From assembly GCA_963739245.1 (NCBI GenBank), contig CAVTZP010000006.1:1-47852 (forward strand): DNA of 47,852 nt. The letters run 5' to 3'. The stretch is from CAVTZP01 sp963739245 (lineage in GTDB: Bacteria > Chloroflexota > Dehalococcoidia > Dehalococcoidales > BS750m-G39). Within the stretch, counting starts at the first letter, position 1, and every line of letters starts with the position of its first letter. Of this stretch, positions 39,494-47,802 are shown one piece after another. The notes beneath the pieces are model-generated. The model was not told the DNA's origin, did no database searches, and saw only the letters and a list, made by a program, of their open reading frames with translations. The translations under genes and the position numbers were made by a program.

Positions 39494-40999
39494 TCAACTT
39501 CCTGCCATCCTTACTCCCAGGATTTCCAGTTCGGTATCATTAAGCCCAACACCCCTCAGGTGCAGGCGATTGCCGCGAAGGCTCTCCACGGCATTAATGC
39601 CCATACCGCCCAGAATATCCTTGAGTTCGAGGCTCCAGCCGCGCAGGAGGTTAGCCAATCGCCGCGCACCAATGTCAGGATTTACCCTCTTAGTTAGGGC
39701 AAGGTCGGTGGTGCAGATACCCCAGGCGCACTTGCCGGTATGGCATTGCTGGCAGACAGTGCAGCCCAGGGCAATCAGGGCGGCGGTACCGATGTAAACG
39801 GCATCAGCACCCAGAGCAATCGCCTTAGCCACGTCACCGCTGTTCCTTATTCCGCCGGAGGCAACAATAGATGCCTGGTTGCGTATTCCCTCCTGCCTCA
39901 GGCGGCTATCCACCGAGGCTAGAGCCAGCTCAATAGGGATACCAACGTTATCACGAATCACCTTGGGGGCAGCGCCGGTGGCTCCTCTAAGTCCGTCAAG
40001 AACAATAATGTCAGCCCCGGCACGCACCATGCCACTGGCAATAGCCGCCGAGTTATGGACGGCAGCAATCTTCACCGATACCGGCTTGGTGTAATTTGTT
40101 GCCTCTTTTAGCGCGTAAACGAGCTGAGCCAAGTCCTCAATAGAGTAAATGTCGTGCTGTGGTGCTGGAGACAGGGCATCGGTCCCTCGGGGAATCATAC
40201 GGGTCATGGAAACCTCGGCACTGACCTTCTCTCCGGGGAGATGTCCCCCGATGCCAGGCTTTGCCCCCTGCCCGATCTTAATCTCAATTATCCGGGCGAC
40301 ATCAAGGTATTCAGAGTGAACGCCGAAGCGTCCTGAAGCTATCTGAACAATAGTGTTGTCCCCATACTTATATAGCTTGGGGTGGAGTCCGCCCTCACCG
40401 GTGTTCCACAAGGTGCCCACTTCAGCGGCTGCCCGGGCCAGAGACTCATGGACGTTGAGGCTTACTGCCCCATAGGACATGGCACTAAACATAACCGGGA
40501 CTTCCAGTTTAACCTGTGGGGCTAGCTCTGTTTTTAGGTCTAGCGACTGTCGGTCGAGTTCCACCTGGTCAGGCTTCCGCCCCAGGTAGGTGGTAAGCTC
40601 CATTGGCTCGCGCAGCGGGTCAATGGATGGGTTGGTTACCTGGCTGGCATTGAGTAACAGATGGTCCCAGTAGATGCGCTGGCCTTTGTCGTCGCCCATG
40701 CCGGTAAGGAGCATGCCTCCGGTCTCAGCCTGCTTAATAATGTCCTCAATAACCTCAGGGCGCCAGTTATAGTTCTCACGGTAGTCCAGCAGGCTTCGCC
40801 TGATGGTTAAGGCTCCGGTAGGGCAGAAAACAACGCAGCGATGGCAGCCGACGCAGTTCTCCTCACGACTTCTCACCATGTTATCTTCGGCGTCATAGTA
40901 GTGAGCATCGAACGTACACTGGTTAACACATACCTGACACTGAATACAGCGCTCAGGGTCTCGCTCGATTATAAATTTGGTCGGTAAATAGGTCTTCAT
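39494..40999 (-). CDS. Glutamate synthase FMN-binding subunit with N-terminal ferredoxin domain
   Basis: The synthase part that reductively aminates 2-oxoglutarate. The protein has 501 residues. An N-terminal 2x[4Fe-4S] domain (CIQCQVCVNQCTFDAHY, about 18-34; CVGCHRCVVFCPTGAL, about 49-64) is fused to a TIM barrel with SPAPQHDIYSIEDLAQL (about 277-293), VLDGLRGATGAAP (about 336-348) and the 3Fe-4S cysteine region CTVCQQCHTGKCAWGICT (about 416-433). The built-in ferredoxin domain suggests reduced ferredoxin or an iron-sulfur partner as electron source. It forms the glutamate synthase with the glutaminase and GXGXG genes of the same operon. Confidence 0.93.
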   Translation of the reverse strand: MKTYLPTKFIIERDPERCIQCQVCVNQCTFDAHYYDAEDNMVRSREENCVGCHRCVVFCPTGALTIRRSLLDYRENYNWRPEVIEDIIKQAETGGMLLTGMGDDKGQRIYWDHLLLNASQVTNPSIDPLREPMELTTYLGRKPDQVELDRQSLDLKTELAPQVKLEVPVMFSAMSYGAVSLNVHESLARAAAEVGTLWNTGEGGLHPKLYKYGDNTIVQIASGRFGVHSEYLDVARIIEIKIGQGAKPGIGGHLPGEKVSAEVSMTRMIPRGTDALSPAPQHDIYSIEDLAQLVYALKEATNYTKPVSVKIAAVHNSAAIASGMVRAGADIIVLDGLRGATGAAPKVIRDNVGIPIELALASVDSRLRQEGIRNQASIVASGGIRNSGDVAKAIALGADAVYIGTAALIALGCTVCQQCHTGKCAWGICTTDLALTKRVNPDIGARRLANLLRGWSLELKDILGGMGINAVESLRGNRLHLRGVGLNDTELEILGVRMAGS

Positions 41000-41010
41000 C
41001 AGCTTCCCTC

Positions 41011-41778
41011 TTATATTCGTATCGGTATTCCCCGTTTTGCCAGGTATTCTTTCGTCTCCTTAATCGAGTAGCTCCGGTAATGGAAGATGCTGGCGGCTAG
41101 AACGGCATCTGCCTTGCCCAAGAGCAGCGCCTGATAGAGGTCTTCCAGGGTGCCGGCACCGCCACTGGCAATAACCGGCACGCTCACTGCCTCGGCAACA
41201 GCGCGGGTAAGCTCAATATCATAGCCTGCCCGATGTCCATCGGCGTCCATGCTGGTAAGCAGTATTTCACCAGCCCCAAGCGCTACCGCCTGTCTTGCCC
41301 AGTCAAGGGCATCTATCCCGGTTGACTTCTGTCCACTATAAATATAGACCTCCCAGCGAGCCTTGTTTGTGTTCTCTATTTGTTTGGCATCTATGGCGAC
41401 CACGATGCACTGGCTGCCGAATTTGGTCGCCCCCTGACTAATTAGAGACGGGTTGAGCACGGCCGCGGTGTTTATCGAGACCTTATCTGCCCCGGCCATC
41501 AGCATGCGGTGCATGTCGCTTATGCTGCGCAGTCCGCCACCGACGGTTAGAGGGATGAAGACCTGCTCGGAGATGCGCTCAACAACATCAGCCATGGTAT
41601 CTCGCTCTTCTGGGGTAGCTGTTATATCCAGAAAGACCAGCTCGTCAGCGCCCTCTTGATAGTAGAAGCTGGCCAGCTCTACTGGGTCACCGGCGTCACG
41701 CAGCTCAACAAAGCTTTTTCCCTTTACCACTCGTCCCCCTTTCACATCAAGGCAGGGGATGATTCTTTTGGTTAGCAT
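41011..41778 (-). CDS. hisF: Imidazole glycerol phosphate synthase cyclase subunit
   Basis: Takes ammonia from HisH to form imidazole glycerol phosphate and AICAR in histidine synthesis. The protein has 255 residues, full length. The catalytic Asp11 is in IIPCLDVKGG, and the second aspartate is in IVVAIDAK (about 126-133). The phosphate-binding loops LTVGGGLRS and IASGGAGTLED are present. The ATG at 41778 overlaps the glutaminase gene by 7 nt. Other his genes are not in the window; it is separated from hisH by two glutamate-synthase-related genes. Confidence 0.96.
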   Translation of the reverse strand: MLTKRIIPCLDVKGGRVVKGKSFVELRDAGDPVELASFYYQEGADELVFLDITATPEERDTMADVVERISEQVFIPLTVGGGLRSISDMHRMLMAGADKVSINTAAVLNPSLISQGATKFGSQCIVVAIDAKQIENTNKARWEVYIYSGQKSTGIDALDWARQAVALGAGEILLTSMDADGHRAGYDIELTRAVAEAVSVPVIASGGAGTLEDLYQALLLGKADAVLAASIFHYRSYSIKETKEYLAKRGIPIRI

Positions 41779-42926
41779 TTGACCTTACCCCTTACCTCCC
41801 GGGCCATAGCTACCGGCTGTGATTGAAGCGGCACACCTAACCGGCCCACGATGGGCTCGCCGCCCATGGGAACCCATGTCTTATCCACGTCAGGGCAAAT
41901 AAGACTGATTGCCGACTCCTCAGACGAAAGGTACAATGTATCGCCCTTTATTCCGACGGTAAGCGGTCGCAGTCTAATGCGGTCGGTAAGCCCAATCATC
42001 TCGTCATTATGGGCAATGATAACGGTGAAGGGGCCGTTTAATAGCAGGCTACCATAGACCTGGCGCAACGTCCGCAGTAGCTTCTGTTCCTCCTGAGGAA
42101 GCCGCTCAATCTCACTCCAGAAAGGCGGAGCCAGTATTTTGGCGGCTATCTCAACCGGCAGATTATGCTTGCGTATCAGCAGGTCAACAGCGTAGGCGAC
42201 CACCTCGGTATCGGTCTGCATAGTGCAGTGATAGCCAAACTGCTCCAGATAGCGGTGGTTTATCCCGTAGGAGGAAATCTCCCCGTTGTGAACCACTGTC
42301 CAGTCCAGAATACAGAAGGGGTGAGCGCCACCCCACCACCCCGGGGTGTTGGTGGGGAACCGGCCGTGGGCTGTCCACAGGTAGCCCTCATATTGCTCGA
42401 GGCAGAAGTAGTCGGCTATTTCCTCGGGATAGCCCACTCCCTTGAATACCCCCATGTTCTTGCCGCTGGAATAGACAAAGGTATCTTCTAGTTTGGTATT
42501 TATTTCCATCACCCTGTCGACGACATAGTCATCTTCTGACCTGTCCCTGGGCTTATGATGACCGGCATCAAGAAAGTAGCGCCAGACGAGGGGTGGATTA
42601 ATAATACCCTTGGTTGGTCGGGTGGGCACTTCTTCTTCGGCAATTATACTGAACTTATCCTTGAGAAATGCCTCTGTCTGCCTCTTCCCCTCTGGGCTCT
42701 GGTACATTATGTGGAGGGCGTAGAGGTCAGCATATTCCGGATATAATCCATAGATAGCAAAGCCTCCACCTAGGCCGTTGCCGCGGTCATGCATATTGGC
42801 AATCGCCGTGATGATACCCTCCCCGGAGAACCTATTGCCTGAGGTATCCATTATCCCAAAGATGGAGCAGGCGGCGATGACCTTATCGTCCCGGTGCGGA
42901 TTTTGCTTTTGGTTAATATCTCTCAT
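41772..42926 (-). CDS. Glutamate synthase glutaminase subunit (class II amidotransferase)
   Basis: A stand-alone glutaminase domain, 384 residues. After a 19-residue leader, Cys20 (AACSIFGIMD) is the expected N-terminal nucleophile once the propeptide is removed. The class II motifs GRFPTNTPGWWGGAHPF (about 193-209) and the NGEIS turn (about 218-222) are present. It delivers ammonia to the FMN subunit in the split glutamate synthase. The start is ATG at 42926 with AAGGAG upstream. It is also close to GlxB-type glutaminases, but the flanking FMN and GXGXG genes favour glutamate synthase. Confidence 0.92.
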   Translation of the reverse strand: MRDINQKQNPHRDDKVIAACSIFGIMDTSGNRFSGEGIITAIANMHDRGNGLGGGFAIYGLYPEYADLYALHIMYQSPEGKRQTEAFLKDKFSIIAEEEVPTRPTKGIINPPLVWRYFLDAGHHKPRDRSEDDYVVDRVMEINTKLEDTFVYSSGKNMGVFKGVGYPEEIADYFCLEQYEGYLWTAHGRFPTNTPGWWGGAHPFCILDWTVVHNGEISSYGINHRYLEQFGYHCTMQTDTEVVAYAVDLLIRKHNLPVEIAAKILAPPFWSEIERLPQEEQKLLRTLRQVYGSLLLNGPFTVIIAHNDEMIGLTDRIRLRPLTVGIKGDTLYLSSEESAISLICPDVDKTWVPMGGEPIVGRLGVPLQSQPVAMAREVRGKVKC

Positions 42927-42950
42927 GGACTTAGCTCCTTAAAATAATTC

Positions 42951-44294
42951 CTACTCTCCTATTGTTATCTCCTCAGGCTGCTCAACGGAGGTTACTGAGG
43001 AGGCTAATAGCGAAGGCGGCACTTCCAGGCGTGGTCGCCATATCTCTTCAGGCAGGGAGGCCAGCCCAAAGTCATCAGCCACCAGCGCTTGCTTGAAACT
43101 ATCTACATTTACCTTATCCTTCATCAAACTAAAGACGATGCCCGACTTCTCTATATTGCCAGCAAAGACCATGCCCATTACCAGACCGTCTTTTAGAATA
43201 ACCTTCTTGTAGCTATGCTCACGCCTTTTAGTGAGCACTTCGTAGCTACTATCCGGTGGGTCGACGATGCCGGCAGAGACAATAGCCAGCCCGAAGTACT
43301 TCAAAGAATTCATCGCGGTGCCTCCAGGATATTCGGTCGGAACGCCAGCCATGTTAAATCCGGCTACCCTTCCCCCGACGTAGGCATTAGGCCAGATAGG
43401 GGTGAGCCGATTCTCACCGTAGATGAAGTCATAAGCCTCAGCGGCATCACCACAGGCATATACATTAGCCGAAGAAGTAGTCATATAGCGGTCAACGACT
43501 ATGCCACGGTTTATTTCTATCCCGGTGCCAGCTAACAGCTCAGTGCGTGGCTGAACGCCAATGGCTACTATCACCAGCTCGCAGGGTATCGGTCTACTAT
43601 CATCCAGGGTGACTCCAGTTACCTCCCCGGCAAAATAGTAGCTGCTGACCGCAGCCACAGTGTGGCCAGTTATGATTTCCACCCCAGCCTGTTTCAGCCT
43701 TTCTTCAGCCAGAGCCGATGTTTCTTTATCCAGGATAGTATTTAAAATCCGCTCCTTCATCTCCACTATGGCAACCTTAATCCCTTGTCTTACCAGCGCC
43801 TCAGCCACACTTACGCCGATGAGACCGCCGCCAACGACTGCTGCCCGCCCTACCCGCTGGCTGAAATACTGTTCAATAGCCTTGGCATCATCAAGCGTGC
43901 TAAAGGTAAAGACCCCACCCCGGTCAATACCGTCTATCTGAGGGACAATGGGCACACCACCAGTGGCCAGAAGCAGCTTTTCCCAGGCTATTGTTCTACC
44001 GTTCTCCAGCCTGACGGTACGTTCACCAATATCGACTTGCTCTACCTTCTGACCCAGGATAGCCTGGATTTGGTTCTTCTCGTAGAAGTCAATTGGCCGG
44101 AACAACATCTTCTCAAGGGGACACCTACCGGCGAGATACTCTGAAATGAGCGGTCGGGAATAGGCGGGGTAAGGCTCATCGGAGATTATGGTAATCCTCC
44201 CCGCTCTATCCACCTCGCGAATGGCTTCAGCCGCCCCGATGCCCCCGGCCGAGTTTCCTATAATCAGGTATTTTACCTTCTCCATCTTCGCCAT
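42951..44294 (-). CDS. FAD-dependent NAD(P)-disulfide-type oxidoreductase
   Basis: A 447-residue flavoprotein of the nitrite reductase/rubredoxin reductase-like group. The FAD motif IIGNSAGGIGAAEAI is at about 11-25, the NAD(P) motif AAVVGGGLIGVSVAEAL at about 150-166, and the second FAD motif VYACGDAAEAYD at about 280-291. It has no fused iron-sulfur domain. Its place between hisH and the glutaminase gene suggests that it supplies electrons from NAD(P)H to the glutamate synthase (the role of the small subunit GltD), perhaps through the ferredoxin-like proteins nearby. That link is inference. TAATG joint with hisH. Confidence 0.85.
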   Translation of the reverse strand: MAKMEKVKYLIIGNSAGGIGAAEAIREVDRAGRITIISDEPYPAYSRPLISEYLAGRCPLEKMLFRPIDFYEKNQIQAILGQKVEQVDIGERTVRLENGRTIAWEKLLLATGGVPIVPQIDGIDRGGVFTFSTLDDAKAIEQYFSQRVGRAAVVGGGLIGVSVAEALVRQGIKVAIVEMKERILNTILDKETSALAEERLKQAGVEIITGHTVAAVSSYYFAGEVTGVTLDDSRPIPCELVIVAIGVQPRTELLAGTGIEINRGIVVDRYMTTSSANVYACGDAAEAYDFIYGENRLTPIWPNAYVGGRVAGFNMAGVPTEYPGGTAMNSLKYFGLAIVSAGIVDPPDSSYEVLTKRREHSYKKVILKDGLVMGMVFAGNIEKSGIVFSLMKDKVNVDSFKQALVADDFGLASLPEEIWRPRLEVPPSLLASSVTSVEQPEEITIGE

Positions 44295-44917
44295 TATCTC
44301 TTCCCCTTTGCTGCCAGAGCCAGCTTTATGAAATTGTCATAGAGCTTAAGTCCTATTCCCCCGCTCTTTTCCGGGTGAAACTGGGTCGCTACCAGGTTCC
44401 CTCTGGCAATGGCACTGCATAGCCTAATGCCATATTCAGTCTCACCAGCCACCAGCGACTTATCCTCCGGCTCTGCATAATAGCTGTGAACGAAGTAAAA
44501 GTTGGCTTCGTCCGCTATCCCATCAAATATGGGGTGGGGAATCGTCTGCTTTACCTGGTTCCATCCCATGTGCGGTATCTTTAACCCGGAAGGAAGCCGG
44601 CGCACTCGCCCGGGAATAATACCCAGACACTCGTGCCCGCCACCTTCTTCGGTGCTGGTAAACAGAATCTGCAGCCCAATACAAACACCCAAGAAGGGTC
44701 GGCCCTCGGTGGCAAGCTGCCTAATCGGGTTGGCTAACTTCAATCTCTTGAGGTTGGCCATGGTATCAGCGGCAGCACCAACACCGGGCAGAATAACCGC
44801 CTCAGCACTAAGTACCTCATCCGGCTGGCTGGTTATCCTCGGCTGGTAGCCCAGCCTGGTGATAGCATTAACCACGCTGCGTAAATTACCGGCACCATAG
44901 TCAATTATGGCAATCAT
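44294..44917 (-). CDS. hisH: Imidazole glycerol phosphate synthase glutamine amidotransferase subunit
   Basis: Glutaminase partner of HisF. The protein has 207 residues. It has the N-terminal IIDYGAGNLRSV (about 4-15), the nucleophile Cys79 in FLGVCIGLQIL, and the His/Glu pair in QFHPEKSG (about 180-187). It overlaps the FAD oxidoreductase gene by 1 nt. It sits inside the glutamate synthase cluster rather than in a his operon. Confidence 0.96.
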   Translation of the reverse strand: MIAIIDYGAGNLRSVVNAITRLGYQPRITSQPDEVLSAEAVILPGVGAAADTMANLKRLKLANPIRQLATEGRPFLGVCIGLQILFTSTEEGGGHECLGIIPGRVRRLPSGLKIPHMGWNQVKQTIPHPIFDGIADEANFYFVHSYYAEPEDKSLVAGETEYGIRLCSAIARGNLVATQFHPEKSGGIGLKLYDNFIKLALAAKGKR

Positions 44918-44950
44918 CCTGAGTCCTTTCCTTTGTGCGCTTAAAGCGGC

Positions 44951-45319
44951 TTAGTTCTCGACGGTAACCTCCACTATGTTTTCCTTGGCGATAGCCCTTT
45001 CCTCAACGCCCTTTCTGACAAAGACATGCATTAGTCCCAGTATTTCGTATTGACCATTTCCCAATCTCGTGGTGTCCCATCTCACCGGGAATTTCCCCTT
45101 TCTATCCTCAGACTCCCCGATCCTAATCCATGTATCCGTATTCTTCTGGCGATAGTACCAGGGGTTGGTCACCCTGGTGATAGGTCCAGCGAGACTCAAT
45201 TCTCCCAGCTCCTTACTCAGCAGGTCTTCGTCAAACTCCTCTCTTAACATAACATTGCCGGAATACTTTTTTAATACCTCGGAAGGAACGATGTAATGTG
45301 GGCCCCAATTGTATGACAT
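44951..45319 (-). CDS. Unrecognised 122-residue protein in the glutamate synthase operon
   Basis: No family recognised. It is a soluble, charged protein with a beta-rich look (GPITRVTNPWYYRQKNTDTW, then RIGESEDRKGKFPVRWDTTRLG and EILGLMHVFV). No cysteine is present, so it does not hold a cluster. The ATG at 45319 has an excellent AAAGGAGGT site. Between a ferredoxin-like gene and hisH, so it is expressed with the glutamate synthase genes. The function could be an accessory or regulatory one; this is a guess from position. Confidence 0.8.
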   Translation of the reverse strand: MSYNWGPHYIVPSEVLKKYSGNVMLREEFDEDLLSKELGELSLAGPITRVTNPWYYRQKNTDTWIRIGESEDRKGKFPVRWDTTRLGNGQYEILGLMHVFVRKGVEERAIAKENIVEVTVEN

Positions 45320-45334
45320 AGCTACCTCCTTTTA

Positions 45335-45787
45335 TTACGGAGCACTAGCCCCGTTCTCTAAATACACCAGCGCCTCATTAGGGCAATTAGTGACACACGC
45401 CGGTTCATCCTTTCCATTGCAGAGGTCGCATTTGGCGATTATTCCCCGGTTTATATCCTGCCTGATAGCACCAAGCGGGCAGACTAATAGGCAAGTCCAG
45501 CAACCGATGCACCTTTCTTCATCCACCGTCACGACGCCGCTCCCCGTATCCCTCTGGAGTGCTCCGCTAAGGCAAGCATAAACGCATGGCGGCTCATCAC
45601 AATGCTGGCAGCGGACGGAAAAAGCTACCGGTTTCCTCTCCTCAATTGATACACGGGGCAATGGTTGAGGGGATTCTCTTTTGAATGCCTTTATTAAATC
45701 CTTCGAGCGTGAGTGCTCCGCCTGGCAGTACACCTCACAGAGGCGGCAGCCAATGCACATCGGTTCCTTAATGTAGATTCTCTTCAT
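45335..45787 (-). CDS. Four-cluster ferredoxin-like electron-transfer protein (CooF/HycB type)
   Basis: A 150-residue protein with cysteine motifs for four [4Fe-4S] clusters: CIGCRLCEVYC (11-21), CQHCDEPPCVYAC (about 60-72), CIGCWTCLLVCP (about 93-104) and CDLCNGKDEPACVTNCP (about 119-135). This is the CooF/HycB/DmsB-like layout. It lies first in the operon and probably shuttles electrons to the iron-sulfur synthase subunit or the FAD oxidoreductase. The ribosome-binding site (GGAT) is somewhat distant. Confidence 0.9.
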   Translation of the reverse strand: MKRIYIKEPMCIGCRLCEVYCQAEHSRSKDLIKAFKRESPQPLPRVSIEERKPVAFSVRCQHCDEPPCVYACLSGALQRDTGSGVVTVDEERCIGCWTCLLVCPLGAIRQDINRGIIAKCDLCNGKDEPACVTNCPNEALVYLENGASAP

Positions 45788-45839
45788 CTAGACGCACATC
45801 CTTTCACTTACGGCTAGCGGTAATCGGTTGCCGTATACC

Positions 45840-45868
45840 ATACTAGCACCCTTTCCCTCGTTTGTCAA
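45840..45868 (-). promoter_or_regulatory. Promoter of the glutamate synthase operon
   Basis: TTGACA (45868-45863), a 17-bp spacer and TAGTAT (45845-45840), 53 bp upstream of the first gene. It is the strongest promoter match in the nitrogen block, with no large gap between genes downstream until glnB. Confidence 0.75.
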
Positions 45869-46025
45869 GTCCCCCCATACAAATTTGACACTTTTTGATA
45901 TTAAAAGGGCATTTGCGTATGGGATTTATCGGAAGAATTGAGCCTATAATTTGCCGTATTGCCTACTATTTAAGAGGGCGCTGTTCTTGACATAGGGCAT
46001 GATAGATGAGCAGGAAGCAGGATCC

Positions 46026-46056
46026 TTGACATTTGGCATTAAACTAATTGTATAAT
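46026..46056 (+). promoter_or_regulatory. Promoter of the histidine kinase gene
   Basis: TTGACA (46026-46031) and a perfect TATAAT (46051-46056) are separated by 19 bp, longer than ideal. The predicted start, 7 nt after the -10 box, coincides with the ATG at 46063, so the message would be leaderless. Confidence 0.55.
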
Positions 46057-46062
46057 AGCACG

Positions 46063-46959
46063 ATGGATGATATTGACAAGACACGAGAAGAGCTTATCGG
46101 CAAATTGGTAAAGATGCGCCAGAGGATTGTCGAGCTGGAAGCATTAGATACCGAGCACAAGCGAGTAGAGGAAGGGCTGCGGAAGCTTCATGAGCAGGAG
46201 AAGGAAGAGCGTATCAAGCTGGAGAAGGAGAGGGGAGAGAGACTGCAGTTTATTAATGCCCTGGCCCACGAACTTAAAACACCCCTTACCTCCATTGTTG
46301 CCTCAGGGGGGTTATTGCTTGAAGAGCTTAAGACTGAGGGACAAAGCCGGGGGATAAGACTGACGGAAAACATACTCAGTGCTACCGAGAAGCTTGAGGC
46401 GAGGCTGTCTGAGCTGCTAGACATGGCTAAGATGGAAAGTTTGGGCTTTAAACTGCATTTTGAACTCTTAGATATGCGGCCGCTACTGCGGAACGCTGTT
46501 AAGGAACTGTTGCCTGTCGCCACCTGGAAACACCAAGCCTTGACTTTGGATATACCGCCTTCAGTACCTATGGTCAACGCCGATAAGCAGCGTTTGGAGC
46601 AGGTGCTGCTTAACCTTTTGACCAACGCTATTAAATTCTCTGGGGAAAGCGGCGAAATAAAACTTAGGCTGAGAAAAGAAGGCAGTGAGGTTGTGGTTGA
46701 GGTAAAGGATAATGGTCCTGGCATTTCCGAGGAAGACCGGGCGCGATTATTCACCCCCTACTATCGGGTCGAGGCAGATAGGCAGCGTTTCCCTGGCCTA
46801 GGTTTAGGGCTTGCCTTGAGCAAACAATTGATAGAATTGCACGGGGGCAGGATGTGGGTGGAGAGTGAGTTAGGGAAGGGTAGCACATTCTCCTTTTCCT
46901 TAGCTGTTGCTGAGCCGGAGGAAGAGGGCGTGCCAACCAGTAACCAGAGGGTGGGATAA
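46063..46959 (+). CDS. Soluble sensor histidine kinase
   Basis: A 298-residue protein from ATG at 46063 (the first ATG after the -10 box; an in-frame upstream TTG at 46048 lies in the promoter). Residues about 1-60 are a charged coiled coil with no membrane segment. The HisKA domain has the phospho-accepting His69 in ALAHELKTPLTS. The HATPase domain has N-box NLLTNAIKFSG, G1 DNGPGISEEDRARLF and G2 GLGLGLALSKQLIELHGG. The signal is not apparent: there is no PAS, GAF or periplasmic domain, so it may sense a cytoplasmic partner through the coiled coil. It is followed by the response regulator 21 bp later. Confidence 0.92.
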   Translation: MDDIDKTREELIGKLVKMRQRIVELEALDTEHKRVEEGLRKLHEQEKEERIKLEKERGERLQFINALAHELKTPLTSIVASGGLLLEELKTEGQSRGIRLTENILSATEKLEARLSELLDMAKMESLGFKLHFELLDMRPLLRNAVKELLPVATWKHQALTLDIPPSVPMVNADKQRLEQVLLNLLTNAIKFSGESGEIKLRLRKEGSEVVVEVKDNGPGISEEDRARLFTPYYRVEADRQRFPGLGLGLALSKQLIELHGGRMWVESELGKGSTFSFSLAVAEPEEEGVPTSNQRVG

Positions 46960-46980
46960 TAATTTGTCTAGGCGAGAGCC

Positions 46981-47682
46981 ATGTTAAAGGTTTTGGTAAT
47001 TGAGGATGCTCCGGATATTGTTGAGACCTTCTCCTTGTGTTTTGAGCTACGCTGGCCGGAGGTTAAAATAATATCCACTCCAGAGGGAGGCAAGGGATTA
47101 ACCCTGGCTGAGACCGAGTCCCCGGATATCATTTTCCTCGACCTCGGTTTGCCCGATATGGATGGTCTTGAAGTACTTAAGAGTATTCGTTCCTTCTCTA
47201 ATGTGCCAATTATCATCGTTACGGTAAGAGGCGATGAGATAGATAAGGTAAGAGGGCTGGAACTGGGGGCTGATGATTATATTGTTAAGCCCTTTAGCCA
47301 CATGGAGCTTCTGGCGCGAGTACAGGCTGTCCTCCGCCGGGCTCACGTGGGAGAATTTAAAGTTGAAGAGAAGCCCTTCGATAGCCCGGGACTGAGTATT
47401 GATTTTGCCTCCCGAACCGTGACCGCCAATGGACAGACGGTAAGCCTGACACCTACCGAATATGAGCTGCTCCATTATCTGGTACTGAATGAAGGCAATG
47501 TGCTTACCCACCGGGCACTGCTGGAGAAGGTGTGGGGGGAAGAGTATACCGATGCCCCGGAGTACCTCAAGGTTTATGTCCAGCGCCTGCGCAATAAGCT
47601 GGAAGTAGACCCGGCTAACCCTCAACTCCTGCTCAGTGAGCGAGGCGTGGGTTATAAGTTTGTTAAGCCGTCATCTGCCTAG
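46981..47682 (+). CDS. OmpR/PhoB-family response regulator
   Basis: A 233-residue regulator. The receiver domain (1-120) has acidic residues in VIEDAPD, phospho-accepting Asp54 in FLDLGLPDMDG, Thr/Lys in IIVTVRG and YIVKPFS. The winged-helix output domain (about 135-230) has LTPTEYELLHYLVLNEGNVL and LKVYVQRLRNKLE, then GVGYKF. It is cotranscribed with the kinase. The TTTACC array directly downstream has the helical spacing bound by OmpR-family dimers, so that promoter is a likely target. Phosphate control is one possibility by analogy with PhoP/PhoB boxes, not shown. Confidence 0.95.
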   Translation: MLKVLVIEDAPDIVETFSLCFELRWPEVKIISTPEGGKGLTLAETESPDIIFLDLGLPDMDGLEVLKSIRSFSNVPIIIVTVRGDEIDKVRGLELGADDYIVKPFSHMELLARVQAVLRRAHVGEFKVEEKPFDSPGLSIDFASRTVTANGQTVSLTPTEYELLHYLVLNEGNVLTHRALLEKVWGEEYTDAPEYLKVYVQRLRNKLEVDPANPQLLLSERGVGYKFVKPSSA

Positions 47683-47712
47683 CTAGCCGCTGCTATTATT
47701 CCTCTCAAAATA

Positions 47713-47773
47713 TTTACCATTTATTTACCAAACGTTTACCTTGCTGTTTACCATTTTTACCTGAATATTTACC
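47713..47773 (+). promoter_or_regulatory. Six TTTACC direct repeats at about 11-bp spacing (probable response-regulator binding array)
   Basis: TTTACC occurs at 47713, 47724, 47735, 47747, 47756 and 47768, giving steps of 11, 11, 12, 9 and 12 bp. Repeats on one face of the helix are the known pattern for OmpR-family regulators such as Bacillus PhoP (TTAACA-type, 11 bp). The array ends immediately before a promoter. Confidence 0.8.
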
Positions 47774-47802
47774 TTACTTTAGTACTATTACTTTAGTATT
47801 AA
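47774..47802 (+). promoter_or_regulatory. Promoter next to the TTTACC array
   Basis: TTACTT (47774-47779), a 17-bp spacer, TATTAA (47797-47802). The last TTTACC abuts the -35 position, as expected for an activated promoter. The gene it would drive begins at or beyond the window end; a GTG or TTG start in one open frame at 47810 or 47819 is possible. Confidence 0.45.
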
